Shown piece by piece: positions 8,309 to 18,233 of a stretch of DNA of 64,000 bases. The notes below the pieces were generated by a model that had not been told where the DNA came from, searched no databases, and saw nothing but the letters and a program-made list of their open reading frames with translations. Both the position numbers and the translations under genes were made by a program. Location: positions 186,001 to 250,000 of the forward strand of contig PGYB01000009.1 of assembly GCA_002839445.1 (NCBI GenBank), given 5' to 3'. Source of the stretch: Candidatus Riflebacteria bacterium HGW-Riflebacteria-1 (GTDB taxonomy: Bacteria > Muiribacteriota > Ozemobacteria > Ozemobacterales > Ozemobacteraceae). Positions within the stretch are counted from its first letter, which is position 1; each line of letters opens with the position of its first letter.

Positions 8309-8833
8309 TTAAAGCTTGCCGGCCTTGTCGAGCATCATCTCAATTTTAAGGCGGCTGTCAGCGGTAAACTCGATTTTAAAGCTCTCTTCGCTGAATTTTT
8401 CGAGATAGTTGTTTAGTTGCATGTCGCTGCCAAAATCTTTGTGAATGCTGGCCAGCAGGTTGCTGACTTCGGCATTGCGCAGTCTGGTAAGACTCTGCTG
8501 GTAAGACAACTGCAGCTGTTGTTGCCGGTTCTTGAGATCTTCGTAGATCTGACGCATCCTGGCTTCGGCCTTTTGCTCAAACTCAAGTGCAGAACTAATT
8601 GACTCTATGCGAGTTGCAAGCGCTTCGCGACCACTGTCGTCGTCGGGAGAAATTGCCTCAAGACGCGCGGTTTCTTCGTTGCGGTTTCTGGTCATGCCGT
8701 TGCTTCGAGCAATGCTGTCAGCTATGCGAATCTGCAGATCGGCCATTGCCTGATCAAGCTGTTTGAGCAGCTTCTTTATCTTTTTCTCCGGTGTATCACT
8801 GAAAAATCGCGCAAAAAAATTTCTAATACTCAT
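8309..8833 (-). CDS. Coiled-coil protein of unknown function
   Basis: 174 residues, largely alpha-helical. Residues about 15-140 show a Lys/Glu/Gln/Leu-rich heptad-like pattern (LLKQLDQAMADLQIRIAD, then MRQIYEDLKNRQQQLQLSY) suggesting one or two long coiled coils, and the C-terminal 30 residues may form a small cap. There is no signal peptide or membrane segment. Its ATG overlaps the stop of the DUF3109 gene by four bases (ATGA), so the two are probably translated together and may act together. No family is recognised. Confidence 0.7.
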   Translation of the reverse strand: MSIRNFFARFFSDTPEKKIKKLLKQLDQAMADLQIRIADSIARSNGMTRNRNEETARLEAISPDDDSGREALATRIESISSALEFEQKAEARMRQIYEDLKNRQQQLQLSYQQSLTRLRNAEVSNLLASIHKDFGSDMQLNNYLEKFSEESFKIEFTADSRLKIEMMLDKAGKL

Positions 8834-9402
8834 GGGTTTCTCTCCAGACGTGCTTCGCGCTCGTATTCGCTCTTAACCATGCTGATCCATTCTTTGCCAA
8901 AAAAACTCTGCAGCAGGTCAGCAAAGCTCAACAGTAGTGGTGGCGGATCGGCAACCGAACGGCAGAAATCAGGTATGTGGCAGTTGATCGCCCAGTCTTT
9001 ATCGATTTGCTTGATCATGACCGGAAACAACGAGCACCACAACGGTTTGACCTCAAGCAGCGGGAGGGATTTTTCCAGGGCGAGGTCATGAAGTGAGCAG
9101 AGAATAACACCATCTTTGTCAGTAAAAGAGAGAGGACAGGGCGAATTCTCGCGGATTTCACGGATATGCAGTGCGCCTTTCCAATTCTCGCTGACGCCGG
9201 CAGCGAGAAATGACAGCCTCTGCCGCGACAGTCTTGGCTTTAACTGGTCGAGCAGGCTTTTTATTCTCTCTTCTTCTTCTTCACTTATTGGTGCACCGAG
9301 GTCGCCATACATGCAGCACTTTCCATGACATTGTGAAAGGTCGCAGGCAAACTTTGTCTGCCAGGCCTCGTCTGATATGAGAACATCACCGATCTGTTTC
9401 AT
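8830..9402 (-). CDS. DUF3109-family cysteine-rich protein
   Basis: 190 residues. The N-terminal part reads FACDLSQCHGKCC followed by GDLGAPISEEEEERI, the signature of DUF3109 proteins (related to YkgJ-type CxxxCxxCC metal or Fe-S cluster proteins). Further conserved Cys are in NSPCPL, ILCSLH, LWCSLFP, NCHIPDFC. The cysteine pattern implies a bound metal or Fe-S cluster, but the biochemical role of the family is not established. The gene starts a two-gene unit with the coiled-coil protein (4-base overlap) and diverges from the HEAT-repeat gene. Confidence 0.85.
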   Translation of the reverse strand: MKQIGDVLISDEAWQTKFACDLSQCHGKCCMYGDLGAPISEEEEERIKSLLDQLKPRLSRQRLSFLAAGVSENWKGALHIREIRENSPCPLSFTDKDGVILCSLHDLALEKSLPLLEVKPLWCSLFPVMIKQIDKDWAINCHIPDFCRSVADPPPLLLSFADLLQSFFGKEWISMVKSEYEREARLERNP

Positions 9403-9543
9403 ACTGCACCGCCGTATTCTGCAATTTAACGAAGTTCATTGTGCTCAGTCGTTTTTGTGCGATGTTTATGCTATGTTAAACAGGCTAAAAATGCAAAATT
9501 TAGTCTGCATAGTTAACATTTTACCCTTGGCGGCCGATAGCAG

Positions 9544-11403
9544 GTGGCGATGAATAACCTCGATTACATTATGCTTGGCGGTTTAATCCTGCTGGCAGCG
9601 GTTGTTACAATCAGAATCTGGTTGTGGCGCCGTCAGTCTACTGAGGATTTTACCGGCCACACTTTTAAAAAGCCGCAAACAGAAGAAGTCGGCGTGCGAG
9701 TAGCTACTGAAAAGCGCAGTACTTCTTTTGAGCCGCCAGGAGCAGCAGGCGCATCAGCCAATAATGGTGCTGAGCAGTCGCCGCCGCCGCTGACTGCTGC
9801 CAGGACGAGTGCGCCCGAAATTACTGATCCGGTAATGCTGATCAAGACTTTTTCTGCCTCGTCAGAAAAGCGTCTGGCAGCAATTAGAGAGGTGGGCGAG
9901 AAAAAAAATGTGCAGGCGGTCAGCGCTTTGATCGAAGCCCTTTATGAACCTGACCCGGAAATTGTGACAGCTGCCGCCGAGAGTCTTGGTGCCATCGGCG
10001 ACTCGCGTGCTATTGAACCCCTGCTCGATATATCACGGCGCAGCGATGCGCAGCTGATGAAAGAGATTGCCGATCATCTCGATGAATCAACCGTGGCAGA
10101 AATGTCTTCTAATACGGCGCTGGCAGTGATTTCGCAGCAGAATCCCTATAACTTCAAGGAAATGGTTGTTTTCAAAATAGACCAGCTGCCCAAAGACTAT
10201 TTTCAGTCAGACGGTACGCCAATTCCGCGCAAAGATCTCGTGGTAAAAGGTTTGAAAGACAACAGTCAGCAGATGCGGCAGATGGCGGCCAAGGCTGCTA
10301 TCGGTCTTGACAGCGAAGAAATTGTTGAACCGCTGATTGAAGCGCTGGGCAATCAGTTTGAGGTCGAATCAGTGCGCTTTATGGCTGCCGAGGCCCTGGG
10401 CGGCATGCAGAATGAAAAATCGGTTGAGTCTCTGTTAACCGCGCTCAAAGATGACAACGTCGCGGTAAGGTATTCTGCCGCCGCAGCTTTGAGCGGTCGA
10501 AAAGATGACAGGGTCATTATGGCTCTTATTGAGCGGCTTAACGACTCAGACCGTTACGTAAGGTCTTCTGTTGCCTACGCGCTGGGCACTACCGGTGAGC
10601 CGGCAGCTCTCGACGCTCTATTCAGCTGCGCTGAAGATGAGAGCGATGCAGTTCGGTTTTCGGCTGCCAAGGCGATTTCCGGCTTTAATTCTGACGCAGT
10701 GCACGCTGAGATTGACAAAAGACTCGAAGGCGCTGGAAAGCTGGCCATTTTGATGATACTCGAAATTCTTGGCAGCATAAAAGACCGCAAATCATTAAAG
10801 CTGTTGCGTGTCTATCTAAAAAGCTCTGATTCAGATATTTCATATCGTGCTTCACTCGCTCTTGCCGGTACCGAAAACACTGATATTGTCGAAGATCTGA
10901 TTGAGGCTGCCAAGCGCCTTGACAATGAACTGGTCGCCTTGATGAAAGAGTCGGCGAATCAGCCGATTCATTTTATAATGTCAGAGAGAGATGCGGGGTC
11001 TGGCGACATTGGCGCGCGCGGCATCGCAGCCAATCTGGAAAAGCTCGCGAAAAAGCTGCGCGATTCCAGCCCCAATATCAGAGGCAGTGCTGCTAATACT
11101 CTTGGCGACTTTAAGACACAGGAAGCGGTAGACATCCTGGCCGGAGCATTAAAAGACAAAAATGAATTTGTCAGGGCTTCAGTGGTGACGTCGCTTGGTA
11201 AAATCACTGAATTCGGCGCCCTCTGGCACGTTGTTGCGCTTGAAAAGGATAAATCCGAGGAAGTGCGCTACGCCGTTACCAAGGCACTGTCGCCTTCGAC
11301 TGAGACGGGTGCTCTTGAGTGCCTGCATCGAATGATGACTGATGACAAATCGAAAAATATTCGAAGAGCTGCCAAGCTCGCCCTTGAAAGACGCAACAAC
11401 TAA
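9544..11403 (+). CDS. Membrane-anchored HEAT-repeat protein
   Basis: Up to 619 residues. The start is either GTG at 9544 or ATG at 9550, two codons later; the nearby AGGTGG does not decide between them. A transmembrane helix (about residues 8-25, MLGGLILLAAVVTIRIWLW) is followed by a flexible Ser/Pro/Ala/Glu linker to about residue 95. The rest is a run of HEAT/PBS-lyase-type repeats, about 30 residues each, recognisable by phrases like DPEIVTAAAESLGAIGDSRA, DNVAVRYSAAAALSG, DRYVRSSVAYALGTTGEP, DAVRFSAAKAISG, SPNIRGSAANTLGDFKTQEA. A repeat-poor stretch at about 165-230 interrupts the array. The solenoid should lie in the cytoplasm and act as a binding scaffold; partners are unknown. The FmdE-like gene starts 37 bases downstream. 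Confidence 0.85.
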   Translation: MAMNNLDYIMLGGLILLAAVVTIRIWLWRRQSTEDFTGHTFKKPQTEEVGVRVATEKRSTSFEPPGAAGASANNGAEQSPPPLTAARTSAPEITDPVMLIKTFSASSEKRLAAIREVGEKKNVQAVSALIEALYEPDPEIVTAAAESLGAIGDSRAIEPLLDISRRSDAQLMKEIADHLDESTVAEMSSNTALAVISQQNPYNFKEMVVFKIDQLPKDYFQSDGTPIPRKDLVVKGLKDNSQQMRQMAAKAAIGLDSEEIVEPLIEALGNQFEVESVRFMAAEALGGMQNEKSVESLLTALKDDNVAVRYSAAAALSGRKDDRVIMALIERLNDSDRYVRSSVAYALGTTGEPAALDALFSCAEDESDAVRFSAAKAISGFNSDAVHAEIDKRLEGAGKLAILMILEILGSIKDRKSLKLLRVYLKSSDSDISYRASLALAGTENTDIVEDLIEAAKRLDNELVALMKESANQPIHFIMSERDAGSGDIGARGIAANLEKLAKKLRDSSPNIRGSAANTLGDFKTQEAVDILAGALKDKNEFVRASVVTSLGKITEFGALWHVVALEKDKSEEVRYAVTKALSPSTETGALECLHRMMTDDKSKNIRRAAKLALERRNN

Positions 11404-11440
11404 ATGAGATAATGACTTAGCATCATTCAGGAGATAGCAG

Positions 11441-12043
11441 ATGACACAACAGGAATTCATGGATCTGGTTGAAGAAGTATACAAATTTCACACCAAAAGA
11501 GCTCCCGGAATTTTAATCGGCGTCGAAATGGTCGATCTGGCACGTCGCAAGCTCGGCGAGGTAAAGAATCTTGGCGCGGTGACAGAAACCCAGGTGTGTC
11601 TGTCAGATGTAATTCAGTATATGACTGGCTGTACTATTGGCAACAAGTATCTTATCATGCGCGACCGCATTGGTAGATACGCGCTGACTCTCTATGACCG
11701 CAAAGACGGCCGCGGCGTTCGCGTGTTTGTTGACCAGAAAAAGCTGGACAGTAAAAAGATGCCTGAAATTTGCCGATTTTTTCTGCGCAAACGTGCGCCA
11801 GAAGTCGCTGATGACATGGAGGCACGCAAAGAGTCGGCAGAAAAGATCGTCGCCGAATTTCTTGCGGCTGGCCGCAATATTTTTGGCTGGCAGTTTGTCA
11901 GGGTAAAAGACTATAAGAAGCCGCCTGTACACCCGGTTAAGCTGTGTCCGGACTGCCATGAATCGTTCATCTGCCCGGACGAAGACGAAAAGACCTGTCA
12001 GGCCTGCTCGGGAGAGCACGATTACTACCAGCTTGAACAGTAG
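11441..12043 (+). CDS. FmdE-family protein with C-terminal zinc ribbon
   Basis: 200 residues. Residues about 13-130 match the FmdE family (formylmethanofuran dehydrogenase subunit E-like): the YKFHTKRAPGILIGVEM segment corresponds to the usual FHGHxCPGxxxG motif, and CLSDVIQYMTGCTIGNK matches the conserved C-x-x-D-x-I-Q-x-x-x-G-C-T-x-G. The first motif keeps the His of FH but has Ala where the family usually has Cys. The C-terminus has a treble-clef/zinc-ribbon pattern, LCPDC then CQAC. No molybdopterin formylmethanofuran dehydrogenase or other C1 gene is near, and FmdE homologues in non-methanogens have no settled function. AGGAG precedes the ATG. It converges on lepA, 5 bases apart. Confidence 0.8.
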   Translation: MTQQEFMDLVEEVYKFHTKRAPGILIGVEMVDLARRKLGEVKNLGAVTETQVCLSDVIQYMTGCTIGNKYLIMRDRIGRYALTLYDRKDGRGVRVFVDQKKLDSKKMPEICRFFLRKRAPEVADDMEARKESAEKIVAEFLAAGRNIFGWQFVRVKDYKKPPVHPVKLCPDCHESFICPDEDEKTCQACSGEHDYYQLEQ

Positions 12044-12048
12044 CCTTA

Positions 12049-13848
12049 TCAGTCTTCTGGTCTCAGAATGGCCATAAAAGCCTTCTGCGGGATTTCGACG
12101 TTGCCGACCATCTTCATGCGCTTCTTGCCTTCTTTCTGCTTTTCAAGGAGCTTGCGTTTGCGCGAGATGTCGCCACCATAACATTTGGCGGTAACGTCTT
12201 TGCGCAGGGCAGAAATGTTTTCGCGGGCAATAACTTTGGCCCCGATGGTAGCCTGCAGCGGAATCTGAAACTGATGGCGGGGAATCAGCGTGCGCAGCTT
12301 GGCGATTACGGCGCGGCCGCGGTATTCAGCGCGGTCGCGATGGCACAAAAACGACAGGGCGTCGACGCGTTCGCCGTTTACCAGAATGTCTACGCGTGAG
12401 ATGTCGCCGCAACGGTAGCCAATATGCTCGTAGTCGAGCGACGCATAACCGCGGGTGCGGCTTTTGAGCTTGTCATAAAAATCAACGATTATCTCAGACA
12501 ATGGCAGGTCGAATGATAACGACACTCGCGATTCAGAGATAAATTCCATGTTTTTCATAACGCCGCGACGGTCCTGAGCCAGTTCCATGATGGTGCCAAT
12601 ATACTCTTTCGGCATGAAAATCGTTGCATGCACGAACGGTTCACGTATTTCTGCCAGCTGGTTATTATCTGGCAGTTTTGCCGGAGAGTCGATTTCATAG
12701 GCCGTTCCGTCGTTCAACAGTACTTCGTAAATAACGTTTGGCGCGGTTGTTACCAGGTCCAGGTCATACTCGCGCTCAAGACGCTCTTGAATGATTTCCA
12801 TGTGCAACAGGCCGAGAAATCCGCATCTGAAGCCGAAGCCCAGCGCAAGTGAGTTCTCAGGGAAGTAGGAAAGGCTGCTGTCATTGAGGGTCAGCTTTTC
12901 AATGGCATTGCGCAATTCGTTGAACTGATTTGTTTCAACCGGGAAAAGGCCGCAGAATACCATCTGTTTTGCTTTTTGAAAGCCTGGTATTGGTTGAACA
13001 TTGGCCGATTTCTCGAGCACAATTGTATCGCCGATCTGCACCTTGCCCATGTCTTTGATGGTCGCGTGAAAAAAGCCGACCTGGCCGGTGTCTATTTCAT
13101 TTACAACCAGAGGTTTTGGTGAGAATACCCCGGTTTCTATGACTTCAAATATTGTTTCGCTGGCCAAAAATTTGATGCGGTCTTTTGCCTTGATTTTTCC
13201 GTCGACAACGCGGCAATAGACGATTACACCCTTGTAAGAATCATAGTTCGCGTCAAAAACCAGCGCGCGCAGCGGCTTCTCTGGCTCACCGAGCGGCTCG
13301 GGAATCCTTTCGATAATTGCCTCAAGCAGCTCTGGAACGCCGAGGCCTTCTTTGGCCGAGACAAGAAGGGCATGTGAGCAGTCGATGCCAATAAGGTTCT
13401 CGATTTCTTCTTTAACTTTGTCGGGGTCAGATGCCGGCAGATCAATTTTGTTGATAACCGGTATAATTTCAAGATCATGAGCTATGGCCAGGGTTGCGTT
13501 GGCCATGGTCTGGGCCTCTACGCCCTGGCTGGCATCGACCACCAGTAGAGCTCCTTCGCAGGCCGCTATAGAACGTGAGACTTCGTAAGAAAAGTCAACG
13601 TGCCCTGGAGTGTCGATCAGGTTAAGGGTGTATTCGCCGCCACTTTTGCTCTGATACATCATACGAACGGCCTGAGCCTTGATGGTGATGCCGCGTTCGC
13701 GCTCAAGTTCCATTGAATCGAGGAGCTGGTCTTTCATTTCCCGCTTGCTGACGGTGGAGGTGGTTTCGATCAAACGGTCTGCCAGGGTGGACTTGCCGTG
13801 GTCGATGTGTGCGATAATACAGAAGTTGCGTATTTTATTCAGTGACAA
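12049..13848 (-). CDS. lepA: Elongation factor 4 (LepA)
   Basis: 599 residues when started at the TTG at 13848. EF4 is a ribosome-dependent GTPase that binds the A-site region and helps biogenesis or back-translocation. Visible: G1 AHIDHGKST (about residues 12-20), G3 DTPGHVDF, G4 NKIDLP, switch region [10 protein letters not shown], and the LepA-specific C-terminal end with [14 protein letters not shown] and VEIPQKAF. The TTG start is chosen because AGGAG lies 7 bases upstream, overlapping the stop of the previous gene, and because the protein then begins [18 protein letters not shown] as in other LepA proteins. The first in-frame ATG (13890) would overlap the NHL gene and add 14 unrelated residues. 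It is the last gene of the der operon. Confidence 0.96.
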   Translation of the reverse strand: MSLNKIRNFCIIAHIDHGKSTLADRLIETTSTVSKREMKDQLLDSMELERERGITIKAQAVRMMYQSKSGGEYTLNLIDTPGHVDFSYEVSRSIAACEGALLVVDASQGVEAQTMANATLAIAHDLEIIPVINKIDLPASDPDKVKEEIENLIGIDCSHALLVSAKEGLGVPELLEAIIERIPEPLGEPEKPLRALVFDANYDSYKGVIVYCRVVDGKIKAKDRIKFLASETIFEVIETGVFSPKPLVVNEIDTGQVGFFHATIKDMGKVQIGDTIVLEKSANVQPIPGFQKAKQMVFCGLFPVETNQFNELRNAIEKLTLNDSSLSYFPENSLALGFGFRCGFLGLLHMEIIQERLEREYDLDLVTTAPNVIYEVLLNDGTAYEIDSPAKLPDNNQLAEIREPFVHATIFMPKEYIGTIMELAQDRRGVMKNMEFISESRVSLSFDLPLSEIIVDFYDKLKSRTRGYASLDYEHIGYRCGDISRVDILVNGERVDALSFLCHRDRAEYRGRAVIAKLRTLIPRHQFQIPLQATIGAKVIARENISALRKDVTAKCYGGDISRKRKLLEKQKEGKKRMKMVGNVEIPQKAFMAILRPED

Positions 13849-13852
13849 AGAG

Positions 13853-15259
13853 TTACTCCTGAGATTGAGTGAAAATAAAGCGTGAAACAAGGATCTTTAA
13901 AACCCAGATCAGAATGAGGCCAGCTATGGTAGCTATGATGCCAAAAATTATGCTGGCAATCAAGCTCTGATTTGCCGCCCAGAAAATGGCATCGAGTTTT
14001 TTCGGGATAGTCGGGTCTTCGGGGCGATAGCGCAGAATTCTCCGATAAAATTCTTCGGCCTTATCGTAATCTCGCGCGTTAAAAGACCGATTCCCAAAGT
14101 AGTATAACGCGTTTACCATCAGCTCATGCGCATCAGTATTATTAGGTTGCAGATAGAGAATCTGCTCTATGCGCGGTGCAGCGCTGTCCCAGTCATCTTT
14201 GAGTGCCATCTGCTTTACTTCGCGCAGCATAAGAGTGGTCTGCCCGGGCTGGAAAAAGTGAATGCGGTTATTGCCCTGATCGGAGATGACCAGAACTTCT
14301 TCGCGGTTCAATGCCATGCCGCGGGGGCTCAGAAGAGCGCCGGGGCGAGAACCACGCCTGCCGTGGTGATCGTAATACTTGCCATCCCCGGTAATCTCTA
14401 CGATGCGGTGATTGAGGCTGTCGGCTATTAAAAGATTGTTGCCGAGGGCAGATGTTATGAACGAAGGGTTGTTGAGCATACCCTTGTCGTTACCCTTTAC
14501 GCCGCCATACCGCCAGATAACATTACCTTCGATTGGATCCCAGCAGATCACCTGATGAAAGAGCGGGTAAGATACTACCAGCTTGCCGTCTGGTGTCCAG
14601 TGAACGCCCCGCGGGGCAACAGCTGAGAGCACACCCTTCTTGTTTTCTTCTTGATAAATAAGTTCTTTAAGGCATTTGCCTTCGTCGTTCAGTATCTGGA
14701 CGCGGCGGTTACGAAATTCGGCAACTGCGATCCTGCCATCGAAACTGACATCGATATCCATCGGGCCATATAATTCGCCCTGACCCTTGCCGGATTTGCA
14801 CAGAGTGCCGGTAAGGGCACCGTTGCGCGGGTCGACGATCGCTATCTTGTCGCTTTCATAAAGTGTTACATAGAGAAGGCCCTGGGGGTTAAGCGCCAGA
14901 CCGGTCGGTTTTTTGAACAGGGCTGTCAGTTCTTCGAGATTTTTTTTGCGTGCTTCAAGAGCCGCCGCATCAAACTTGCTTTCGTCAATTTTGGCAATGT
15001 TCGGCACAAAGCCGATGAATTCGCCATCGCTGCTCAAGACCTGTAAACGATTGTTGCGGTAATCTGCCACTATTATCTGGCCTGAACTGGTTAGAACAAG
15101 ATCTTCTGGACTGCCAAACTCAAGCGCGCCTTTTCCCTCAAAACCTTTGCTGTTGAAAACTGAAAAATCAAGCGAGGTTTCAGCCGCAATGCTGCACGTT
15201 GGCAAAACGGACAGCAGCAGAAATAACAGTAGTTTAAAGGAAAATAAGCTGTTTCTCAA
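13853..15259 (-). CDS. Exported NHL-repeat and TPR protein with C-terminal membrane helix
   Basis: 468 residues. Signal peptide at about 1-25 ([17 protein letters not shown]). Residues about 45-335 contain NHL-type beta-propeller repeats, recognisable by phrases such as [68 protein letters not shown] and [20 protein letters not shown] short TPR-like region (about 360-425, with the [18 protein letters not shown] helix) follows, then a transmembrane helix (about 433-458, [19 protein letters not shown]). It should be anchored with the propeller outside. The ATG overlaps the stop of the VanW-family gene by four bases. Function unknown; NHL propellers usually bind proteins, sugars or nucleic acids. 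Confidence 0.82.
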   Translation of the reverse strand: MRNSLFSFKLLLFLLLSVLPTCSIAAETSLDFSVFNSKGFEGKGALEFGSPEDLVLTSSGQIIVADYRNNRLQVLSSDGEFIGFVPNIAKIDESKFDAAALEARKKNLEELTALFKKPTGLALNPQGLLYVTLYESDKIAIVDPRNGALTGTLCKSGKGQGELYGPMDIDVSFDGRIAVAEFRNRRVQILNDEGKCLKELIYQEENKKGVLSAVAPRGVHWTPDGKLVVSYPLFHQVICWDPIEGNVIWRYGGVKGNDKGMLNNPSFITSALGNNLLIADSLNHRIVEITGDGKYYDHHGRRGSRPGALLSPRGMALNREEVLVISDQGNNRIHFFQPGQTTLMLREVKQMALKDDWDSAAPRIEQILYLQPNNTDAHELMVNALYYFGNRSFNARDYDKAEEFYRRILRYRPEDPTIPKKLDAIFWAANQSLIASIIFGIIATIAGLILIWVLKILVSRFIFTQSQE

Positions 15260-16545
15260 TTGTTAGACTCCTCAATTCGGTTAAAGGTCAGATATCTGTC
15301 TTTGCTCAGGCGCTCCTCACGAGTTTTTCCGCTCTGAGTGATGCGTCTGAACGCTTCAATGCTATAGCCATGCACTCCGGGGTGAACAATCTTTGTTTCG
15401 CCCTTTTTAAGTGAGGCATTGGTCTTTTTCTGGATCTGGAAAGGATGCTTCTGCTCGTTTCTCGCTTCGAGAATGATTTCTTCAAAAGGCTTCTTTTCAG
15501 CGAAGATCTCAAGCTTAACGCTGCCTTTTCCTGAGCTGCAGGCAATAAGAATCGGTATGTCGAGGCTGTTGGTGAACCTGAAATCCTTGTAACCCCAGGC
15601 AACTGCCGCGTCAAAGCCGCGCTGTGCGTAATTAATGCCGTCGTATATTGAGTGGTTGTGGCGCTCGTCAATTTTCATGCCCCCCATCAGAACAGCACGG
15701 TAAAGTGTTGTGCTGACCTGGCAGATGCCACCACCCAAGCCAGGAATAACGCGCCCCTGCGAAATGACGCCGGCTTTCTTGAAACCGAATTTTTCGGTTC
15801 TGGGGCCGACAACCTTGTTGAAGCTGAACTTGCCGCCTGGCGGAACAATCAGGCCATCAAGCTTGTCTGCTGCGATTCGCAGATTGACGTTGCGGTTTTC
15901 GTCGTTAATGTGGTCAGCGTCGTGCACTGTCGAGAAAGATGCGATAAGCTGGTTGAAATTCATTTTTTTTGCCTTGTCTGCGAAGCCTTCTACTCCTTCT
16001 GTTTTGCTCATTATCAAAGCAATTTCAAGCTTCTGCGCGTTATGGTCTTCAGTTACTTTTTTTTCAAAAGCTGCGAGCGTCTTTTCTTTGTCGACGGTAT
16101 AGCCAGGTTCTCCCCTTATGATGCGGGAAAATCCATCCTGCTGCTTTTCAAATTTAGCTGCTACTGCTGGTTTTGTGCCGCTCAGCTCGGGCAGGCGGTC
16201 AACGAGTTGCCTGATCTGGTCGCCATCGGCTATTACTTCGACTGGCTGCTCATTCTGGTAGGTGACCTTAAAAAGAGGAACCTTTGTGAATTCAATTGCA
16301 TCTGCACGATCGCGCACGAATGAGATGTCGACAGTGCGTTCTTCTACCTTGGTGGCAGCGGCAGCAGTGATACTGTCTGACGCAGTGCCTTGAGTGGCAG
16401 GGGGTTGCTGCGCCTGTTGCCCGCCGGGTGTGACGCGGGGGAGTCTGGGCGTTTGCCCCTGAAAATACATGATGCCAGCAAAAATTGCAGACAGGATGAA
16501 GATGACTCCTACGATCAGAAGTCCCGGTTTAATTAGTTTTTTCAT
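15256..16545 (-). CDS. VanW-family protein
   Basis: 429 residues from the ATG at 16545, which has GGAGCG 7 bases upstream and gives a sensible N-terminus (MKKLIKPGLLIVG). A longer frame to 16626 would overlap gpsA and is rejected. Residues about 5-27 form a transmembrane anchor, followed by a Pro/Gln/Thr-rich linker. The middle (about 90-200) resembles the YoaR-like putative peptidoglycan-binding domain and about 225-350 is the VanW domain, with VPPGGKFSFNKVVGPRT, GRVIPGLGGGICQVSTTLY and ERHNHS. VanW was named from vancomycin-resistance clusters, but the family is widespread and its activity is unproven. Position between gpsA and an envelope NHL protein suits a cell-envelope role. Confidence 0.87.
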   Translation of the reverse strand: MKKLIKPGLLIVGVIFILSAIFAGIMYFQGQTPRLPRVTPGGQQAQQPPATQGTASDSITAAAATKVEERTVDISFVRDRADAIEFTKVPLFKVTYQNEQPVEVIADGDQIRQLVDRLPELSGTKPAVAAKFEKQQDGFSRIIRGEPGYTVDKEKTLAAFEKKVTEDHNAQKLEIALIMSKTEGVEGFADKAKKMNFNQLIASFSTVHDADHINDENRNVNLRIAADKLDGLIVPPGGKFSFNKVVGPRTEKFGFKKAGVISQGRVIPGLGGGICQVSTTLYRAVLMGGMKIDERHNHSIYDGINYAQRGFDAAVAWGYKDFRFTNSLDIPILIACSSGKGSVKLEIFAEKKPFEEIILEARNEQKHPFQIQKKTNASLKKGETKIVHPGVHGYSIEAFRRITQSGKTREERLSKDRYLTFNRIEESNN

Positions 16546-16562
16546 CGGCAACGCTCCAAAAA

Positions 16563-17573
16563 TTAGTCGGTTTCGGCTTTTAAAGAACGCCCCATAAGAT
16601 TTGCGGCAGCAATACCAGGGGGGCATCCTTCAAAAAGAACCCTGCATAATTCTTCGGTAATTGGAAGCTGAAGGGTTAGTTTTTTGCCCCATTCACTGGC
16701 AATTTTTGCTGCCTCGACACCTTCTACGACCATTTTAGTCGACTCTGTAAAATTTTTCAGACTCTGGCCTTTTGCCAGAGCCATGCCAAGCCGGTGATTG
16801 CGAGAAAGAGGCGATGAGGTAGTAGCCATGAGATCGCCAAGCCCGGCCAGGCCGTAAAAGGTCTGGGCATCACCGCCAAGCGCTGTGCCAAGTCTGACCA
16901 GTTCGTGCAGGCTGCGCGTTAAATACGCGGCCTTGGCGTTGTCGCCCAGTTCGAGACCGTCTACAATGCCTGCTCCGATGGCAAATATGTTCTTTAAAGT
17001 GCCGCCCAGCTCAACGCCGGTGCGGTCTGAATGTCGATATATTCTGAAGTAATTGTTCGAAAACGACTCCTGCAATTGCTGCGACAGCTCCTGGCAAGGC
17101 GCGGCTATAACCGAGGCTCCAAGCTTTTTCTGAGCAACTTCATCGGCCAGATTCGGGCCTGAGAGGCAGGCAACTCGGTCGTTGTCTGAATCAGCCTCGA
17201 TTCCGAGAACGTCACAGATGACCTGTGACACGCGACGACCACTGCCACGTTCAAAACCCTTGGCAACGTTTACAATGCCGGCAAGGCTCTTGAGTGTGTC
17301 TCTGTATGGCTCAATCACTGATCTGATAAACCCTGATGGAATCGACAACAATGCAATTTCTGCTTCAGCAATGGCTTCGTTGAGGTTGCCAGTGCAGACA
17401 AGATTATCGTGTAACAGCAGATGACTTACAAAAAAAGGATTGCGATGCTCACTGTTGATACCTGTTACAACTTCTGGTTCGCGTGCCCACAGCTTAACCT
17501 GATGCCCGTTTTCGCTTAGCAGGCTGGCAAGTGTAGTGCCCCAGGAACCCGCTCCAATAACTGCAAATTTCAT
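16563..17573 (-). CDS. gpsA: Glycerol-3-phosphate dehydrogenase [NAD(P)+]
   Basis: 336 residues, normal for GpsA. It reduces dihydroxyacetone phosphate to sn-glycerol 3-phosphate for phospholipid synthesis in the cytoplasm. Visible: the N-terminal dinucleotide-binding motif GAGSWGT (residues 7-13), NVAKGFE with the catalytic-region Lys, LSGPNLADEV, the second Lys-containing GGTLKNIFAIGAGIVDGL and the late GLAGLGDLMAT. Its start overlaps plsY by four bases, so the G3P producer and its consumer are coupled. Upstream genes plsY and der share the promoter at 19597. Confidence 0.95.
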   Translation of the reverse strand: MKFAVIGAGSWGTTLASLLSENGHQVKLWAREPEVVTGINSEHRNPFFVSHLLLHDNLVCTGNLNEAIAEAEIALLSIPSGFIRSVIEPYRDTLKSLAGIVNVAKGFERGSGRRVSQVICDVLGIEADSDNDRVACLSGPNLADEVAQKKLGASVIAAPCQELSQQLQESFSNNYFRIYRHSDRTGVELGGTLKNIFAIGAGIVDGLELGDNAKAAYLTRSLHELVRLGTALGGDAQTFYGLAGLGDLMATTSSPLSRNHRLGMALAKGQSLKNFTESTKMVVEGVEAAKIASEWGKKLTLQLPITEELCRVLFEGCPPGIAAANLMGRSLKAETD

Positions 17574-18229
17574 TGTGTCTTCTCCGTGCCAGGTCTTGCA
17601 GATGCTTTTTCAGGCGCTGATGGCTTGCTCGCTCCAAGCCTTGGCTCTTCACCCCTGAGAATGCGCAGAATATTTGCTTTGTGCTTGAAGATTATAAAAG
17701 CGGCAACAAATGCCGAAAATCCGGTCAAATACGGGGTGTAAATCGGACCAGACTCGGCAAAATAAAGGATGAAAAAGGGCAGGGCAGCTGACCCGAGAAT
17801 TGAACCGAGAGAGACCATTCCGCTGATTGCCAGAGTGGCGAGAAAAAGCAGCAGACTGCACAGCGAAGCTTTTGCGGCCAGCGCCAGAAACACGCCGAGG
17901 CCGGTTGCTACGCCTTTGCCGCCCTTGAATTTCACCCAGAAAGACAGTGTGTGGCCGGCAAGAGCAGCCGCAGCGGCCGCGAACGCGACGGGCGGGTTGT
18001 CGGCAAAGAGCTGTTTTACTATCAGCACCGGCACCACGCCTTTGACTATATCGAATAACAGTGTGAATATTCCTGGTTTCTTGCCAAGAACCCTGAATAC
18101 ATTTGTGGCACCCATATTCCTGCTGCCATGCTCAAATATGTTGAGGCGGTATACAAACTTTCCCAGCCAGTATGCGGTCGGTATTGACCCGCATAAATAG
18201 CCGATCAGTACTGCATATAGGTAATCCAT
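17570..18229 (-). CDS. plsY: Acyl-phosphate:glycerol-3-phosphate acyltransferase
   Basis: 219 residues, an integral membrane protein with about five hydrophobic segments. PlsY transfers the acyl group from acyl-phosphate to G3P, the first acylation of phospholipid synthesis. The three signature motifs are visible: GYLCGSIPTAYWLG (motif 1, residues about 9-22), SRNMGATNVFRVLGKKPG (motif near 36-53) and HTLSFWVKFKGGKGVATGLG (motif about 92-111). A longer than usual Ala/Ser/Pro-rich tail of about 20 residues ends the protein. It lies 4 bases after der and overlaps gpsA by four. Confidence 0.95.
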   Translation of the reverse strand: MDYLYAVLIGYLCGSIPTAYWLGKFVYRLNIFEHGSRNMGATNVFRVLGKKPGIFTLLFDIVKGVVPVLIVKQLFADNPPVAFAAAAAALAGHTLSFWVKFKGGKGVATGLGVFLALAAKASLCSLLLFLATLAISGMVSLGSILGSAALPFFILYFAESGPIYTPYLTGFSAFVAAFIIFKHKANILRILRGEEPRLGASKPSAPEKASARPGTEKTQ

Positions 18230-18233
18230 TCGC

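Noticed and set aside
13849..13890. lepA starting at the upstream ATG (13890)
   Set aside because: It would overlap the NHL gene and add residues unlike LepA; the TTG at 13848 has a good Shine-Dalgarno.
15652..16323. 223-codon plus-strand frame opposite the VanW-family gene
   Set aside because: Antisense to a recognised gene in an operon.
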